In this document: positions 1-10,510 of the stretch, piece by piece
Position numbering within the stretch: the stretch's first letter is position 1
How the letters are laid out: every line of letters begins with the position of its first letter
From: Agrypnia vestita
Lineage: Eukaryota > Arthropoda > Insecta > Trichoptera > Phryganeidae
Direction of reading: 5' to 3'
Assembly: GCA_016648135.1 (NCBI GenBank)
Contig: JADDOH010023106.1
Coordinates: forward strand, 1-64,000
DNA length: 64,000 nt
Position numbers and translations under genes: made by a program
The notes under the pieces: generated by a model
What the model was told of the DNA's origin: nothing
The model's input: only the letters and a program-made list of their open reading frames with translations
Database searches by the model: none

Positions 1-172
1 AATAGAGATGCGAACACGGAATACGTGTCACATCAATATTCTTACTATTTTCAAACTAAGCTAAGCGCTTGTGCTATGAAAATTGGACTAACTTGCTAGT
101 CTGGAGTGAGGTTCGAACCCGCGACCTTTGGATCACAAGGCGAGTGTCCTAACCACAAGACCAACAAGCTAC
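1..172 (-). mobile_element. SINE-A copy 1 (tRNA-derived)
   Basis: On the minus strand this begins with a tRNA-like head: an A-box-like GTGGTTAGGACACTCGCC and a B-box-like GCGGGTTCGAACCTCACT. It then runs through a tRNA-unrelated body ending in CGTATTCCG...CATCTCTATT at the window edge. The same layout recurs near 17.4 kb and 43.0 kb, where the element ends in a T/A homopolymer, so this is a retroposed SINE and not a tRNA gene. The tail probably lies just outside the window. The cloverleaf is imperfect and the anticodon is not assignable. Confidence 0.8.
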
Positions 173-784
173 AATATATATATATATATATATAGTATAT
201 TTACTATACTATACTTCTATAAGTGAGAATCACTAAGTGTTTTTCCACCAGTGATTTTATATTAAAAATTTGAATATCAAAAAGTCACAATACGTAAAAT
301 ATTTTTATGAATTTCCGTACTATTGATTGACCTCGCAAATACACCGATATACTACAGTCGTGACCCCAGGCTGGAAACTAATGTATACGCCAATGGTCAT
401 TAATAGACATTATCAGGACATTGGGCAAGCATCCAAGGGTGCAATGCATGCAGCTGCACTAGCGGCTGGGCATCTGTCAATTAACCGTCAATATAAATGA
501 CCGAATCATCGTTAATTCATCACTGTAGTAGGCGTGAGATGTACCCACGTACGCATGTATCATTTTCGATTATCACTGATATAGACTGTTTCAAATGCAA
601 GTGAAGATTTTATACTAATAATATTGGTGGCGCTGTAAATACATAGTTTGTTATTTTCACTATACATAAATATATATCTACATGCTTGTTGATATAGCGC
701 TAAGATATGTAGTAAGGGACAGCAGATTTGCTTTATTAACGTTTAACCTTGTTTGAATAATGAAAGAAAATTGAAAAGTTATTA
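173..784. other. AT microsatellite, then unique DNA
   Basis: A (TA)n run at about 174-195 abuts the head end of SINE-A copy 1. The rest is AT-rich unique sequence with a slightly GC-richer patch at about 355-550. No coding signal, splice-consistent exon or RNA gene is visible. Confidence 0.6.
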
Positions 785-915
785 TTTTCAAACCATGATA
801 AAAAACACACTGCTATAAAAAGAGAACCAACTTTCTAGACTCGTTGAATAAAGCCCGAACTCCCGAGTACAAATCACTAGGTGAGTGTCTTTACCAATAG
901 ACCAACAAGTAAAAT
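785..915 (-). mobile_element. Degenerate SINE-A relic
   Basis: The stretch ending GAGTGTCTTTACCAATAG and ACCAACAAG matches the head of SINE-A copy 1 (GAGTGTCCTAACCACAAG, ACCAACAAG), with AACTTTCTAGACTC upstream matching AACTTGCTAGTCTG. Many substitutions have destroyed the promoter boxes, so this is an old copy of the same family. Confidence 0.6.
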
Positions 916-1299
916 CAAACAAATCGTTTGAAATATTACTCAATAACATTTTTCTTCCAAGACTTCAGTGCCTAATGATTTTCGATAAATCGGACGAAAA
1001 ATTATATTTAAAAAAATCTATTGAAAAGAGGATCGTTTGTTTTAATAGGATCATTTGTTGTATACAAACTGTTTTGGGTGATCATTGTTTTTTGTATTTC
1101 TTGTTTTGTCAAAACGTGTAATTACAAAATATTTGTAATTACACATAAATTAATTTGCAACTGTGATTACTTACATAATAAAAAATTACATAAAAAAACA
1201 AAGATATGTGACGCGTAAAATTTGAGAAGTCAAATTTAAAAGACTTAGAATAATCAGAAAAAAAATTTAGTTCAGTCAAAAATTACGCTCTAGAATTAT

Positions 1300-1855
1300 T
1301 TTTATTCCCTTAATATTAACTCGTGGCGTCTGCTTGCTTGCCGGCTTGCCGGGTGAAAATTTTTGGATCGATTTTTAACCCTTTTCCCGTGATCCAATCG
1401 AGCTGAAACTTGACAAGTAGACTCGCGGCGACGATCAAGAAGATCTATCAAATTTTAGTTAAAAAAATTAATAATTATAGTATAATATCGGATTTTTACA
1501 AATTTTATTGGTTTTTTCAAATTGGAATCATTAGAAAAGTTTGCTTACTAGCAACGGCGGACCGATAAAGTCGCGGAATATTTTCTAAATTAGAATTACT
1601 CCGTCGGTATACATAATAGGTACTTCACTATGAATTTCGAAAATCTAAATTGACTGACAAATGTTTTTAGAATTTAATCTTCAAAGCATGAAGTTTCTTA
1701 TCAAAGCTCAAAACATCTGACATTTTAGAAACATATTAAATTACTGTAAGTTCAGTGTTATGTTATATGTTTTAATTCGTCTTTAATTGTTGTTATATTT
1801 TACAAAGAAAGGGAGTATAATAAAAACTTGGTTTTTGTGGGTTACTTTTTTACTT
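1300..1855 (+). repeat. R1 interspersed repeat, long form
   Basis: Begins around ATTCCCTTAATATTAACTCG, followed by TGGCGTCTGCTTG, a block reading GATCCAATCGAGCTGAAAC, then GGCGACGATCAAGAAGATC. It ends in AAAACTTGGTTTTTGTGGG plus TTACTTTTTT. A full-length relative lies at about 60950-61455 and shorter relatives at 1856-2190 and 7185-7505. No terminal inverted repeats or coding capacity are visible, so the class (SINE, MITE or LINE 3' end) is undetermined. Confidence 0.8.
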
Positions 1856-2190
1856 CCTTTCTTTTAACTCGTGGCGTCTGCTTGTCTAACGAAAAAACTT
1901 TGGATCGATTTTTAACCGTTTTTCCGTGATCCAATCGAGCTGAATCTTTACAAACAGACTCGTGGCGACGATCAAGGAGATCTATCAATTAAAAAAAAAA
2001 AATTAAAGTATAATTTTGGATTTTTTAAATTTTTAATGGTTTTTTCATACAATTCAGTAAGTTGTATGGAGATTCCGACGCTTATGGTAGACAAGAAACC
2101 CGAAAATGAGAAAGGAAGTATTGTAAAAACTTGGATTTTAAGGGTTACTTTTTCATCCTTAATTGTTCTCCGTTTAACCTCACGAGGCGT
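1856..2190 (+). repeat. R1 interspersed repeat, short form
   Basis: A second R1 copy starts essentially where the first ends, in the same orientation, forming a head-to-tail dimer. It shares TTAACTCGTGGCGTCTGC, the GATCCAATCGAGCTGAA block and the AAAACTTGGATTTTAAGGG end. The centre is replaced by a different, shorter segment containing CATACAATTCAGTAAGTTGT, like the copy at 7185-7505. This defines a short subfamily. Confidence 0.8.
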
Positions 2191-3735
2191 GTTGTGATGG
2201 TATGTATGCATACATCAAATAGTGCAGCTCCTACATCATTAAGATTTACCTCACGGAAAGCACTGCTAACCTAAGATGGATGGAAGCTATTTCGTGAATA
2301 TATAGAATATGTTATGAGATCCTGTGGAGAATTTTAACACCCAAAGGAGCAATTTGGGTGGTAGACCGAAAACTGGGTCATTCGATTCAAGTCCGTGCGG
2401 CACGAAATTGAGCCATGATTATTTAATGTTCTACTAATTCAAATATAAGACGAGTACCTACTTTCGAAAGCCATTTGAGAAAAGTGCACACAACGGGATT
2501 GCTGAAGCTGCGAAAATGCAGCAAGAAATAGCAGAGATCGTTAAAAGTTCTCCCATCACATGTTTTGTAAATAAAATAATAAATAATGCAGAACTTCCAT
2601 CAAGTCGCGGTTTGTAAAATATATGAATTTGAAATGGTCTTTGATCAAAATTTCAGGCTTTTGAGATGAAATGAAAAATGATGAAAATTGCCTTTACACC
2701 ATTTCCAACGATGAAAGTATCAGGAGCACACACAGCTCGAGGAGGTGGGTGTTAATTTGGTATCCGTGTCGCTGTCTCTGAACTCTGACGAATTTATTAA
2801 ATGAAATTTCATCAAACGTGTGTGCCGCTAATCACTTATTAAGCTCAACATCTCGCTTCTCGGCTAAGGATGGCGTCAGGCATTATTCTGTGGAAGTTCT
2901 GTATTCAACATCATAACATAAAATGGCGTTGATCCGTGTTAACTACTTTTGTTACCTGCCGCTGTATTACCTTGTGCCTTAATGGAGGTTAACATCTTGG
3001 CGTACAGACATTTCCGTAAATTACGATGTTTCAAAGTCTTTGTATTATTATATGAAGCATTCCTCCAAGACATTAAAATATACATTGTATTCCTAGAGAA
3101 AGTAATTAAGTTTTATTTATAGCATAAAATAGTGTTGTAATCTTTGGTTAAATCATCTACATATTATCTTAGGATATTGAAACAAACACAATATTTTAAT
3201 ATATGACACTTACGGAATTTTTAACATATCTTCCCACATAAAAAAATGCATAATTTATTTATTGTCCAATGTGCGAAAAACACTAAAACTTTTTTTTTAT
3301 TTCATTATAATAGTTTCAGTCTAATGTTGCAAGGTAAAAAAAACAAATCAAATATTTTAATGCATACGAGTGTACTGATAGCATATTAAGATACTTCATT
3401 AGTAACGTAATACTATTGTAGTTAAATGGATATAAATAATTTTGAAATCTTATTAAACTTATTATCTTGAAGATAGGTATGTAATATTCTGTTGAATAAC
3501 GTTAATAGTTATGATATTTGAAATTAGTACACAATAAAAAATATACGTTATTATTATAAGTATTTCCTAATTTAACATCCGTGTAGGTTTCAAAAAACTT
3601 GGACCATGTAAAATAATTTAATTTAATAAATGCGTAGGCACCCATTTATTCACAATATTTTTATAAGTATGTTCTAAGAACTGAATGACTGTATTTTGTT
3701 CAAAAGAGGGATAATTATTAATTCTGATAAATTAT
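2191..3735. other. Unique AT-rich DNA, no gene seen
   Basis: Mostly AT-rich with many short stops in all frames. A patch at about 2740-3010 is closer to balanced composition and could be conserved noncoding DNA. Near 2385 there is a weak B-box-like TTCGATTCAAGTCC, but no convincing partner A-box, so no RNA gene is called. Confidence 0.5.
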
Positions 3736-3746
3736 GGATTTTTCAC

Positions 3747-4155
3747 AGAGACGAAGCTATTTATATGAGAAAGCGTCTTTATTTATTGGGTATCAACAAG
3801 GCTTACGACCTGTCTTGGAGTGATCACTTTACACAATGCAACATTCACCGATTCTACCCGAGAACAACCACACATCACGAACCACCAAATACATCTTAAA
3901 CTTATTATTTTACATGTTAGTTTTGTAACTTATTTTACACATTTGATGCAACAACGCTATCACTTTCTATTATTGAAAATTTGTGATTCCCATGGGAGAG
4001 TGTATATAGATATCGCCGCTGATAAAAAATAAGACTTCCATAATTTTTTAACGTTAGAAGGGATCACTCAAGCCAGCGAAGATTGGTCGTAAGCTCTGTG
4101 GATGTCCAATAAAAATGATTTCCCATAATAAAAGGCTTCGTCTCTATAAATTATC
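3747..4155. repeat. R2 repeat with inverted ends (fold-back)
   Basis: The left arm (AGAGACGAAGC ... GGCTTACGACC ... GAGTGATC) and the reverse complement of the right arm share the same ordered blocks (AGAGACGAAGC, GCTTACGACC, GAGTGATC) over about 85 bp, about 70% alike by eye. Interior blocks recur at 19320-19560, so this is a copy of a dispersed family. Relatives at 5310 and 24355 carry further sequence beyond the AGAGACG block, so the arms are not a simple transposon tip. Confidence 0.65.
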
Positions 4156-4639
4156 TGTCAATTTCTGCACCTACCCATAATTTATATTAATTACTCATTT
4201 ACTCATTTATATAAGTGGCATAACTTTTTTTTTTAATTATATAATGTTTGTCTATGTACAGGCACCACATAGAGAAGCTGGCATCATGAATACAATTTTG
4301 ATTAAACATGTAATAGCAGAAGCACACGACAGCCAATTGCTTCACGCCAGAAGAAAATAAAATTCTACGCTATTCTTGTTCAAAAAAAATTAACTCATTC
4401 AGTATTAGGTTCATCTGTTTTTATCCAGCGCGTATATTTATGTGTAGAGTGTATACATAAGCAGATACTTCAACAAATCATTAAAACGTAAGTAATACCA
4501 CCACGTAAGTACGTAAGTAATACTATAATAATCATGTGATTAATATAGTAAAGAAAATAGTATATTTATAAAAAGCGCTGTGTTAAATGCATAACGAGTT
4601 TATTAATTAACACACATTCATCAAGCCATTAAAAAATCA
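4156..4639. other. AT-rich spacer, nothing recognised
   Basis: Low-complexity AT-rich sequence with a small ACGTAAGTA duplication near 4490-4520. No gene or structured repeat is supported. Confidence 0.5.
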
Positions 4640-4759
4640 TTTCTAGTGCACTTGTGTCAATGCAGAATTTCGAGTGACAGGCATTTCAGCCCTGGTGCAG
4701 TGCCATACATCACGCTGTCATTCGGGGAGAGCGGCGCCGTAAATTATACGGAAGCTGAA

Positions 4760-4804
<45 letters not shown>

Positions 4805-4890
4805 ATCAGTTCGGCCGGCCTCGCGACGCTAACGGCTAGCGGCGGCACCAAGACCATACACTCGACCGTGGTTTCCCACTGAACGAAAGA
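4640..4890. other. GC-rich island with hexamer run
   Basis: This roughly 250-bp patch is far more GC- and CpG-rich than its surroundings (GAGCGGCGCCGTAAATTATA, TTCGGCCGGCCTCGCGACGC). The plus strand is open for 78 codons with an Arg run; the minus strand reads a Thr-Pro run. Neither gives a recognisable protein, and the open frames are explained by the hexamer repeat. Best reading: a CpG-rich regulatory or promoter-like island, or an unidentified exon. Confidence 0.4.
4761..4804. repeat. (GGCGTC)n microsatellite
   Basis: Seven perfect tandem GGCGTC units plus a partial one, inside the GC-rich island. It is the only GC-rich microsatellite in a window whose other microsatellites are AT, GACA or TAAG type. 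Confidence 0.95.
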
Positions 4891-5309
4891 CACGAAGATT
4901 AATCGAAAGAGGATCTGTTGCGTAATTTGTTTTAAATGGTTTTGCTGACGTTAACAACGAATATATCTCACTTGTTCGCTGATTCTATATGATAACTTAT
5001 TTATCATTGTTAAAATAGTGCAATTGGAAAAATACACATATAAATGATCATTAGACCATTCACAAATAGAGGATTCATGTTTCAGTGATATTTTCTAAAG
5101 TTTATTTATAAATTATATATCTTTTACTCTTTTTATATTTACTCTGGCATTTATTTTACACTATGCTACATCGTAGCTTTTACGTATAAATGAATAATTA
5201 AATTAAAAAGTTTGTTCAAAACTTTCAGAACTGTAGTGCACACATGTGAAGTGTGGCATGCAATTCAAATATATACAACTTCCAAAAAATTAGTAGACAT
5301 GGGTGGAAA
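4891..5309. other. AT-rich spacer
   Basis: No gene, RNA or repeat recognised. Confidence 0.5.
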
Positions 5310-5475
5310 TGGTGAACATTACATATGTGTAAAGTGATCACTTAAGCCAAACATACGATAGGTCATAAGTCCTATATACACCAAAAAATGACTTCTATAC
5401 TAACTTTCCTATAAAAATACAGTTTCGCCTCCGTGAGACATCTATAATATACATTAATTTAATAATTAAATATTC
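5310..5475 (-). repeat. R2 repeat, partial copy
   Basis: Reads (plus strand) AAATGGTGAACATTACATAT, GTGATCACTTAAGCC, ATAGGTCATAAGTCC, TTTCGCCTCCGTGAGACATC. This is the same order of blocks as the copy at 24355-24525 and the inverse of 3747-3860. Noncoding. Confidence 0.75.
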
Positions 5476-5869
5476 CTGAATACATGTGCTCGATTGATTT
5501 GCATAGATTTTTCTCCATCATTCTGCTGATATTTTTCCGGTGTATAAATATAAATAAAAATATATATTGTAGCGAAAAAATGAATACTATTTATTTTGTA
5601 TAGAAGGTATGTTTTAATATTGTAAATATATTAATCCAGTGAACTATTTCATAGATTTTCCGTTTTTCTGTCACTCAATTTTAAGTGCCAAACATAATTA
5701 TATTTTTTCAATTGATTGAGCACCATTGTAGATTGACATTTTTAAAAAAATACTGATTATTTTATTTGTATATATCTAGATTTATACCGGTATTTACACC
5801 AACATGTTTCAGAAATTACTATTTCATCATCATGGTGTTGTATAAGTGTAGTGTATTTAATAAGAGCCC
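5476..5869. other. AT-rich spacer
   Basis: No gene or repeat recognised. Confidence 0.5.
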
Positions 5870-5965
5870 TATTCCAGGACACCAGCAAGTTAGTCCTATT
5901 TTCAAAGGACGGGTGTTTAGCTAAGTTTGGAAATAGTAAGTAAATATGCGACACGTTTACCGTTA
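5870..5965 (+). mobile_element. SINE-A body fragment
   Basis: CCAGCAAGTTAGTCCTATTT followed by TTAGCTAAGTTTGGAAAT and GCGACACGTTTACCG matches the tRNA-unrelated body of the SINE-A at 42970-43136. The tRNA-like head is missing. Confidence 0.6.
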
Positions 5966-6454
5966 AAAAAAATATTTATACTCAATAGAAATCAAAAGGT
6001 ATGATATTGATTTACATTTCAATACAAGTTACATTTTTACACAATCATAGTTTTATGTCAAATATGAATAAAAATTTATATTTTCTAGACTTCTAGAGCA
6101 GTTAAGGTCTTAAATGAGTTTCATTAGTAAATGGGCAGTAGGGAAAATAATTCTCTTAATTTGTAAGGTAGGTGTCAGAGATATTATCACTTGATGATGG
6201 ATGGGACCGAAAACACAGTTAATTGGTTACTGACAGATATATGTATACACAGACATGTAGATACAGACAGATATACATGACATATAGATAAAATACTTAC
6301 GATTTTTCTGTTTGCCGGTGTGTTTGAAATCTATGTACGGTCCTTACCTGAAACAGGGAAAAAATTAATTATTAATGATAGAAAAATTAATAAATTAAAA
6401 GCGGTTCATATAAAAAAACACCTTATCTCGATCATTTGCGTCACAGCAAAAGGC
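5966..6454. other. AT-rich spacer
   Basis: Contains an imperfect GACA/GATA-rich stretch near 6235-6290 (ATACAGACAGATATACATGA). No gene recognised. Confidence 0.5.
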
Positions 6455-6614
6455 GAAAGGGGCAAAAATGGATTTTTCACATACACATTTGAAACACATC
6501 ATATCCAGGCTTGAGTAAATCACATATATTAATTGTGACCTTACTGGGAATCGAACCCGGAACCCTTGGTGTGAGAAGCCAGTGTCATTCCCACTGGGCT
6601 ACAAGGGCCGCCCT
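6455..6614 (-). mobile_element. SINE-B copy (tRNA-derived)
   Basis: On the minus strand it starts GGCGGCCCTTGTAGCCCAGT, continues GGGAATGACACTGGCTTCTC and carries the B box GGGTTCGATTCCC, then AGTAAGGTCACAATTAATAT and a short body ending near CACATACACATTTG. The head resembles a tRNA with a CTTCTCA-type anticodon loop. Same family as 7506, 14987 and 60395. Confidence 0.85.
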
Positions 6615-7184
6615 TATGATTATGAGGTCTAGTTTATTAACGATGTATCTTTACATATTTGAAAATGAAAATGGATAATAAAAATAACCAAACGCTGTCG
6701 TATCATGTTTGAAATCAATAATATCTTTGTTTATGTCGTAATTTGGTTCGTAAGTCGCACAGAATTTTTTTATATGATAAGTCGCTTATAACGCCAAACT
6801 CCGTTTGCTAACGGTCCACGCGTCACGTAGAAGAGGTCACACACATTTCGCCCCTCCGGTGGTACGTTTGCGGGTTTACGCCACTGAAAGAATCCGTGAT
6901 CCTGAAATGGACCGAAATACACTAAAACCGTAATCAATTATATGCAAATTCATGTCGTAATGAATTATGCCGCAAAGACCTCAGATTTGGTTAATGTAGG
7001 GAACGCGGGTGTGCGGTCCTGTTTAGAGTTATAATATTTCATAACATATTGTGAGGTAGAGTATACAATTGAAAACAAGAAGAAAGTAATAATATTTGTG
7101 ACGTAAAATACAAAATGAATCTGCAACTGAAAAGTATAAAAACATAATTCTTTTTTTAAAACTACTCCTATTACTGAAGTCGTT
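6615..7184. other. Unique DNA with GC-richer core
   Basis: At about 6785-6915 composition rises (GGTCCACGCGTCACGTAGAA, CGCCCCTCCGGTGGTACG) and includes an AGGTCA half-site-like motif. No open frame of note, so a candidate conserved noncoding element. Confidence 0.35.
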
Positions 7185-7505
7185 ACATCATAAAAAAGTA
7201 ACCCATAAAAACTATGTTTTTGTTATGCTCCCTTTCTCATTTACTAGTTGAAACTTTTTTTTTTCACTTAACCTAACTTAACTTAATAAGTTGTATGAAA
7301 AAACCATTAAAAATTTTAAAAATCCAATAATTTATTAATTTTTTTAAACAAAAATTTTGATTTATCTTTTTGATCGTCGCCACGAGTCTGTTTGCAAAGT
7401 TTCAGCTTGATTGGATCACGGGAAAGGGGTTTAAAATGGATCCAAAGTTTTTTCGTCAGACAAGAAGACAAGCAGACGCCACGAGTTAATATAAAGGGAG
7501 TAAAA
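7185..7505 (-). repeat. R1 repeat, short form
   Basis: Inverse copy of R1: AAAAGTAACCCATAAAAAC at the left edge and GCAGACGCCACGAGTTAATA at the right, with GATCGTCGCCACGAGTCTGT and AGCTTGATTGGATCACGGG between. The central segment matches the short form at 1856-2190 (ACTTAATAAGTTGTATG). Confidence 0.85.
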
Positions 7506-7618
7506 ATACCCAGACATGAGTGAATTACGTAGATTTATTGTGACCTCACCGGGAATTGAACCTGGAACCCTCGATGTGAGAAGCTAGAGTCATGCCCATT
7601 GGGCTCAAGGGCCGCCTT
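7506..7618 (-). mobile_element. SINE-B copy abutting R1
   Basis: Minus strand carries AAGGCGGCCCTTGAGCCCAA, the region complementary to CTCGATGTGAGAAGCTAGAG, and a mutated B box (GGTTCAATTCCC). It directly follows the R1 copy, with the R1 5' end adjoining the SINE 3' end. Diverged but clearly the same family as 6455-6614. Confidence 0.8.
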
Positions 7619-7639
7619 ATAATGATAGACCTTACTGTC

Positions 7640-8190
7640 GCGTCGTTCAGTTCGAACCTCATTTGAAGAATGAAGAAGACTAAAGAGACTACGAAGATTT
7701 TTTCGAGTTTATGAACCATTTTAAATCGTGGAGAATAGCAAAATTAATAGTCACGACGACCAGTTTGACAAAGAACTAGAGAAATTGGTTCGCCCTAAAA
7801 AATACGTTTGGTAAAATATAAGAAACGTGTTGAATGTTTTCGAGATACGGCGCTGGCGGCGGATGCTGTGTATCATGCGGACCGTTGGGCGAATGTTTAA
7901 TCTATAGGAAGGATTACCAAAAGGCTTTTGAAGACAATCAGGAGAAGGATCCTTGCAAACTTTAGATACGTTACCAGAACAAACCAAGCGGAAGAAGAGT
8001 CTTAAGAAGCTCGTGTTAAGGCGAAACGAGTAAGGGGAAGCACCAGTTCCAGACATGTCAGAGGAAAACGATGCATAGCATTGAGCACGTACTTCGAGAA
8101 CTACTGACTACCAAAGAGATTCATGTCGTAATGGCGGCAGTTGGTCATTTGGAGTCTAGTCTAGTCTCGGAGATCGTACAAAAGTCATTC
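7640..8190. pseudogene. Coding-like relic, unidentified
   Basis: Composition and short-stop pattern suggest decayed coding sequence. One plus frame gives fragments such as FDKELEKLVRPKKYVW and RRWRRMLCIMRTVGRMFN, another gives DTALAADAVYHADRWANV, and the minus strand is open for about 100 codons. None matches a family I can name. Its place between TE copies makes a TE remnant the simplest reading. Confidence 0.3.
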
Positions 8191-8353
8191 GTAAGATTTT
8201 TTTTGCATATCTTTTTAATTGATTAACTTCATTGTTTTAAATTAATAAATAAGTTCATTCTTGAAACCACGGTTCTGGAAATCATGATTCATATTAAATG
8301 CGTGCTAAAAATGTAACCCTGAGTGAATCATGTTTAAAACGACATTATCTAGA

Positions 8354-8528
8354 ATAACCCTTTCCCAGCGTGGAAATTATAAGAGATAACGACTTTTCAT
8401 GTGCTTCCACAATATCCAATCTTTGCATATCGCCATAAAGCGCTGGTATAAATTCACACATGGGTACTTAAAACGGTTGCGCGCTTCGCTCGCATGCAAA
8501 GTTTATCGTGTGGCGTGCAAGAGGTTAA
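8354..8528. mobile_element. Possible TTAA-type miniature element
   Basis: The right end, read on the minus strand, is TTAACCTCTTGCACGCC; the left is ATAACCCTTTCCCAGCG. Both resemble CCC(T)TT-starting piggyBac-like termini next to a TTAA-like tetranucleotide, and the interior has the GCGCGCTTCGCTCGC motif. The ends match each other only loosely and the left target site is not TTAA, so this is tentative. Confidence 0.25.
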
Positions 8529-8639
8529 ACAACGTTTAATTCGTGACGTGAAAAATGTTATTTACATTTTATTCTATTAAATCATTCAATTATAAATAAC
8601 AAAACTATAAATAAAACCTTGTAATATTTATTTATTCAT

Positions 8640-8795
8640 AAACCAACGAGCTTGAATGACAAGATGTGGGGTATGAATACAAGGATGTGGATGTGTGAAG
8701 GACAGAAAAATGTGGTACTCCATTCTTTCCGTCCAATCCAGCGGGGAAACAGCCTGTTGGTGAGTTCGTTGGTTAAACTCCCTAACAAGGCTTCG
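8640..8795 (+). pseudogene. LINE-A 3' end relic
   Basis: Decayed copy of the tail of a non-LTR retrotransposon reading frame. GGACAGAAAAATGTGGTACT followed by CCATTCTTTCCGTCCAATCC and AGCGGGGAAACAGC aligns with the better copy near 30090-30130 (GGACAGAAGAGTATGGCGCT ... CCGCGGGGAAATGGC). It encodes the remnant of the DR.xWxSILSxxPxGE end. Confidence 0.55.
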
Positions 8796-9394
8796 TCCGT
8801 ATTCATGCACTTTCTTTTGCATGGTTAATACACCTTTTTAGATAAGTTTACGTGATTGAATTTTACCTGCACTAATTATCTACTAACAGTTAATTATCAT
8901 CCCTGATAGATCCATATTTAAATATAATTAAGGTACATTTTTTATCATAGCAAATAAAAGGCATGTTAACAGTATAAACGAATTAAAGAATATTGATTTT
9001 AGAGAAGAATATATTTAGAAAAGATTTTAACAAATTATCCAGTTTTAATACTTATACACATTGATATTAATAAGATTTTCAATAAAATAAAAGTATAAAA
9101 TAATGCAATCCACCATTGTAATTAAAACACCGGTCAGAGCGAATGACGTCACGCCTAAGTAACCATCACCGTATCTTTTAACTGTTTTCATAGACACAAT
9201 GCAATGTTTACTTAGGCTTGAGGTCACGTAGACGACATAATAGACACAAGCTGCGGGCGCTTTTACGCGAAATTAAAAATAGATAGATGAAAATGCAATT
9301 ATTTGCGTAAAAACTTAGTTCATTAGTGAAATAATGTTTTTTCAGTAAAATTAAACGTATACCCTACATTATAGAATGTTGTTTAAAAATCTAT
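8796..9394. other. AT-rich spacer
   Basis: Nothing recognised apart from a 50-bp balanced patch at 9125-9180 containing GACGTCA (CRE-like). Confidence 0.45.
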
Positions 9395-10510
9395 CATCAT
9401 GCCTATCTTATCCACTGGATTTTACATGAAAAGAGCTGGTAAAAGAAAGAACAGCACACAACACTTACACCCCCCGTTGAGGCCCCTAAGAATTTCCCAG
9501 CGGGATACCTACACCCAAATAAAAGATCTGAAGCACGATACGTTGTGTGCATTCCTGAGAACGTCAGCGTTTCCAAAAAAAACTCCACCTATCACATTCT
9601 CCCGACTATGTATCGTTTAGAATGGGAAATTTTTTTAGTAGGTGCTTCGATGTCTGCACGCGGCTACGTGCACACCACTTGTCACTAGCATTTCCCAAGT
9701 CAAACATCTTGCTTCTTACCGAAACCATTTGCATCGCGAAATGGTCCAACACCGGAGGACAGCCTCTTCGCCTATCTCAAACTCAAACTAATACAGAGGG
9801 AAGTAAGAAGTAGGTCCACCTCCCCTGTGTTGCTATATCCCATCTCTCTTGCCAGACTCCTAAGCGAGTCTCACGCCTAAGCCGCGTACACTGTTCTGTG
9901 AAGTTATCGTGTCTGAGGGCCTAAAGGTGCGGTCATGATGCAACAACTCCAGCCCCTTTCTCAACGAGCAGCAGCCTCCGTTTCTAGGACCAAAAGATCA
10001 GCAGGCAAGACTCCTGCCAGCACTGGAAGCGCAACACTCGTCGCAAAGGTCGTCCTGTATGCGTTCGTCTACGATAGCAGAAGGCACCTTTGGCTAGGCG
10101 TTTATTTGATCTGGCTAGATTTAGACATACTATGTCTCCCCCGCGGCAAGGCGGAGGACACAATCGCATATCTAAATCTATGCGCCTAAACCTTCACTGC
10201 AAATGTGACCAGGGCTAGATATACGGCACTACGTCTAGATATCCTTCTTAGACAAAATTTGCTGCTCGCTCAGACACATCCTTTACATGCGCCAAGAAGG
10301 AACCCGATGTGTCCATTATTACCCCCAAGTATCTCCTGGTAAATCACCAATACGAACAATCGGACACCTCTCCCTGTTCAGTCATTATAACAACACTAAC
10401 TAGCCGCTAATGAGGCATAGGCAGCCGAGTGTGACACGTCCATCAACGCGCGGCTCAGGCTGCATGCAAGGGTCGCGCCATCAAAGTACACAGTCTCGAC
10501 CTTTATATTA
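9395..10510. other. 1.1-kb GC-richer block, unidentified
   Basis: Composition changes sharply from about 25-30% GC in the flanks to roughly half GC across the whole block. Frames are interrupted every 40-85 codons. One plus frame gives FPKSNILLLTETICIAKW, reminiscent of the D(I/V)LLLTET region of LINE endonucleases, but adjacent motifs are absent. Other stretches (LLRQNLLLAQTHPLHAPRRN) are not recognisable. It is probably a decayed TE coding segment, an inference from composition and context only. Confidence 0.35.

Noticed and set aside
2340..2400. tRNA-like sequence with TTCGATTCAAGTCC
   Set aside because: No paired arms or convincing A box; not enough to call an RNA or SINE.
4646..4882. 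78-codon frame with poly-Arg
   Set aside because: Explained by the (GGCGTC)n microsatellite, which opens frames on both strands.
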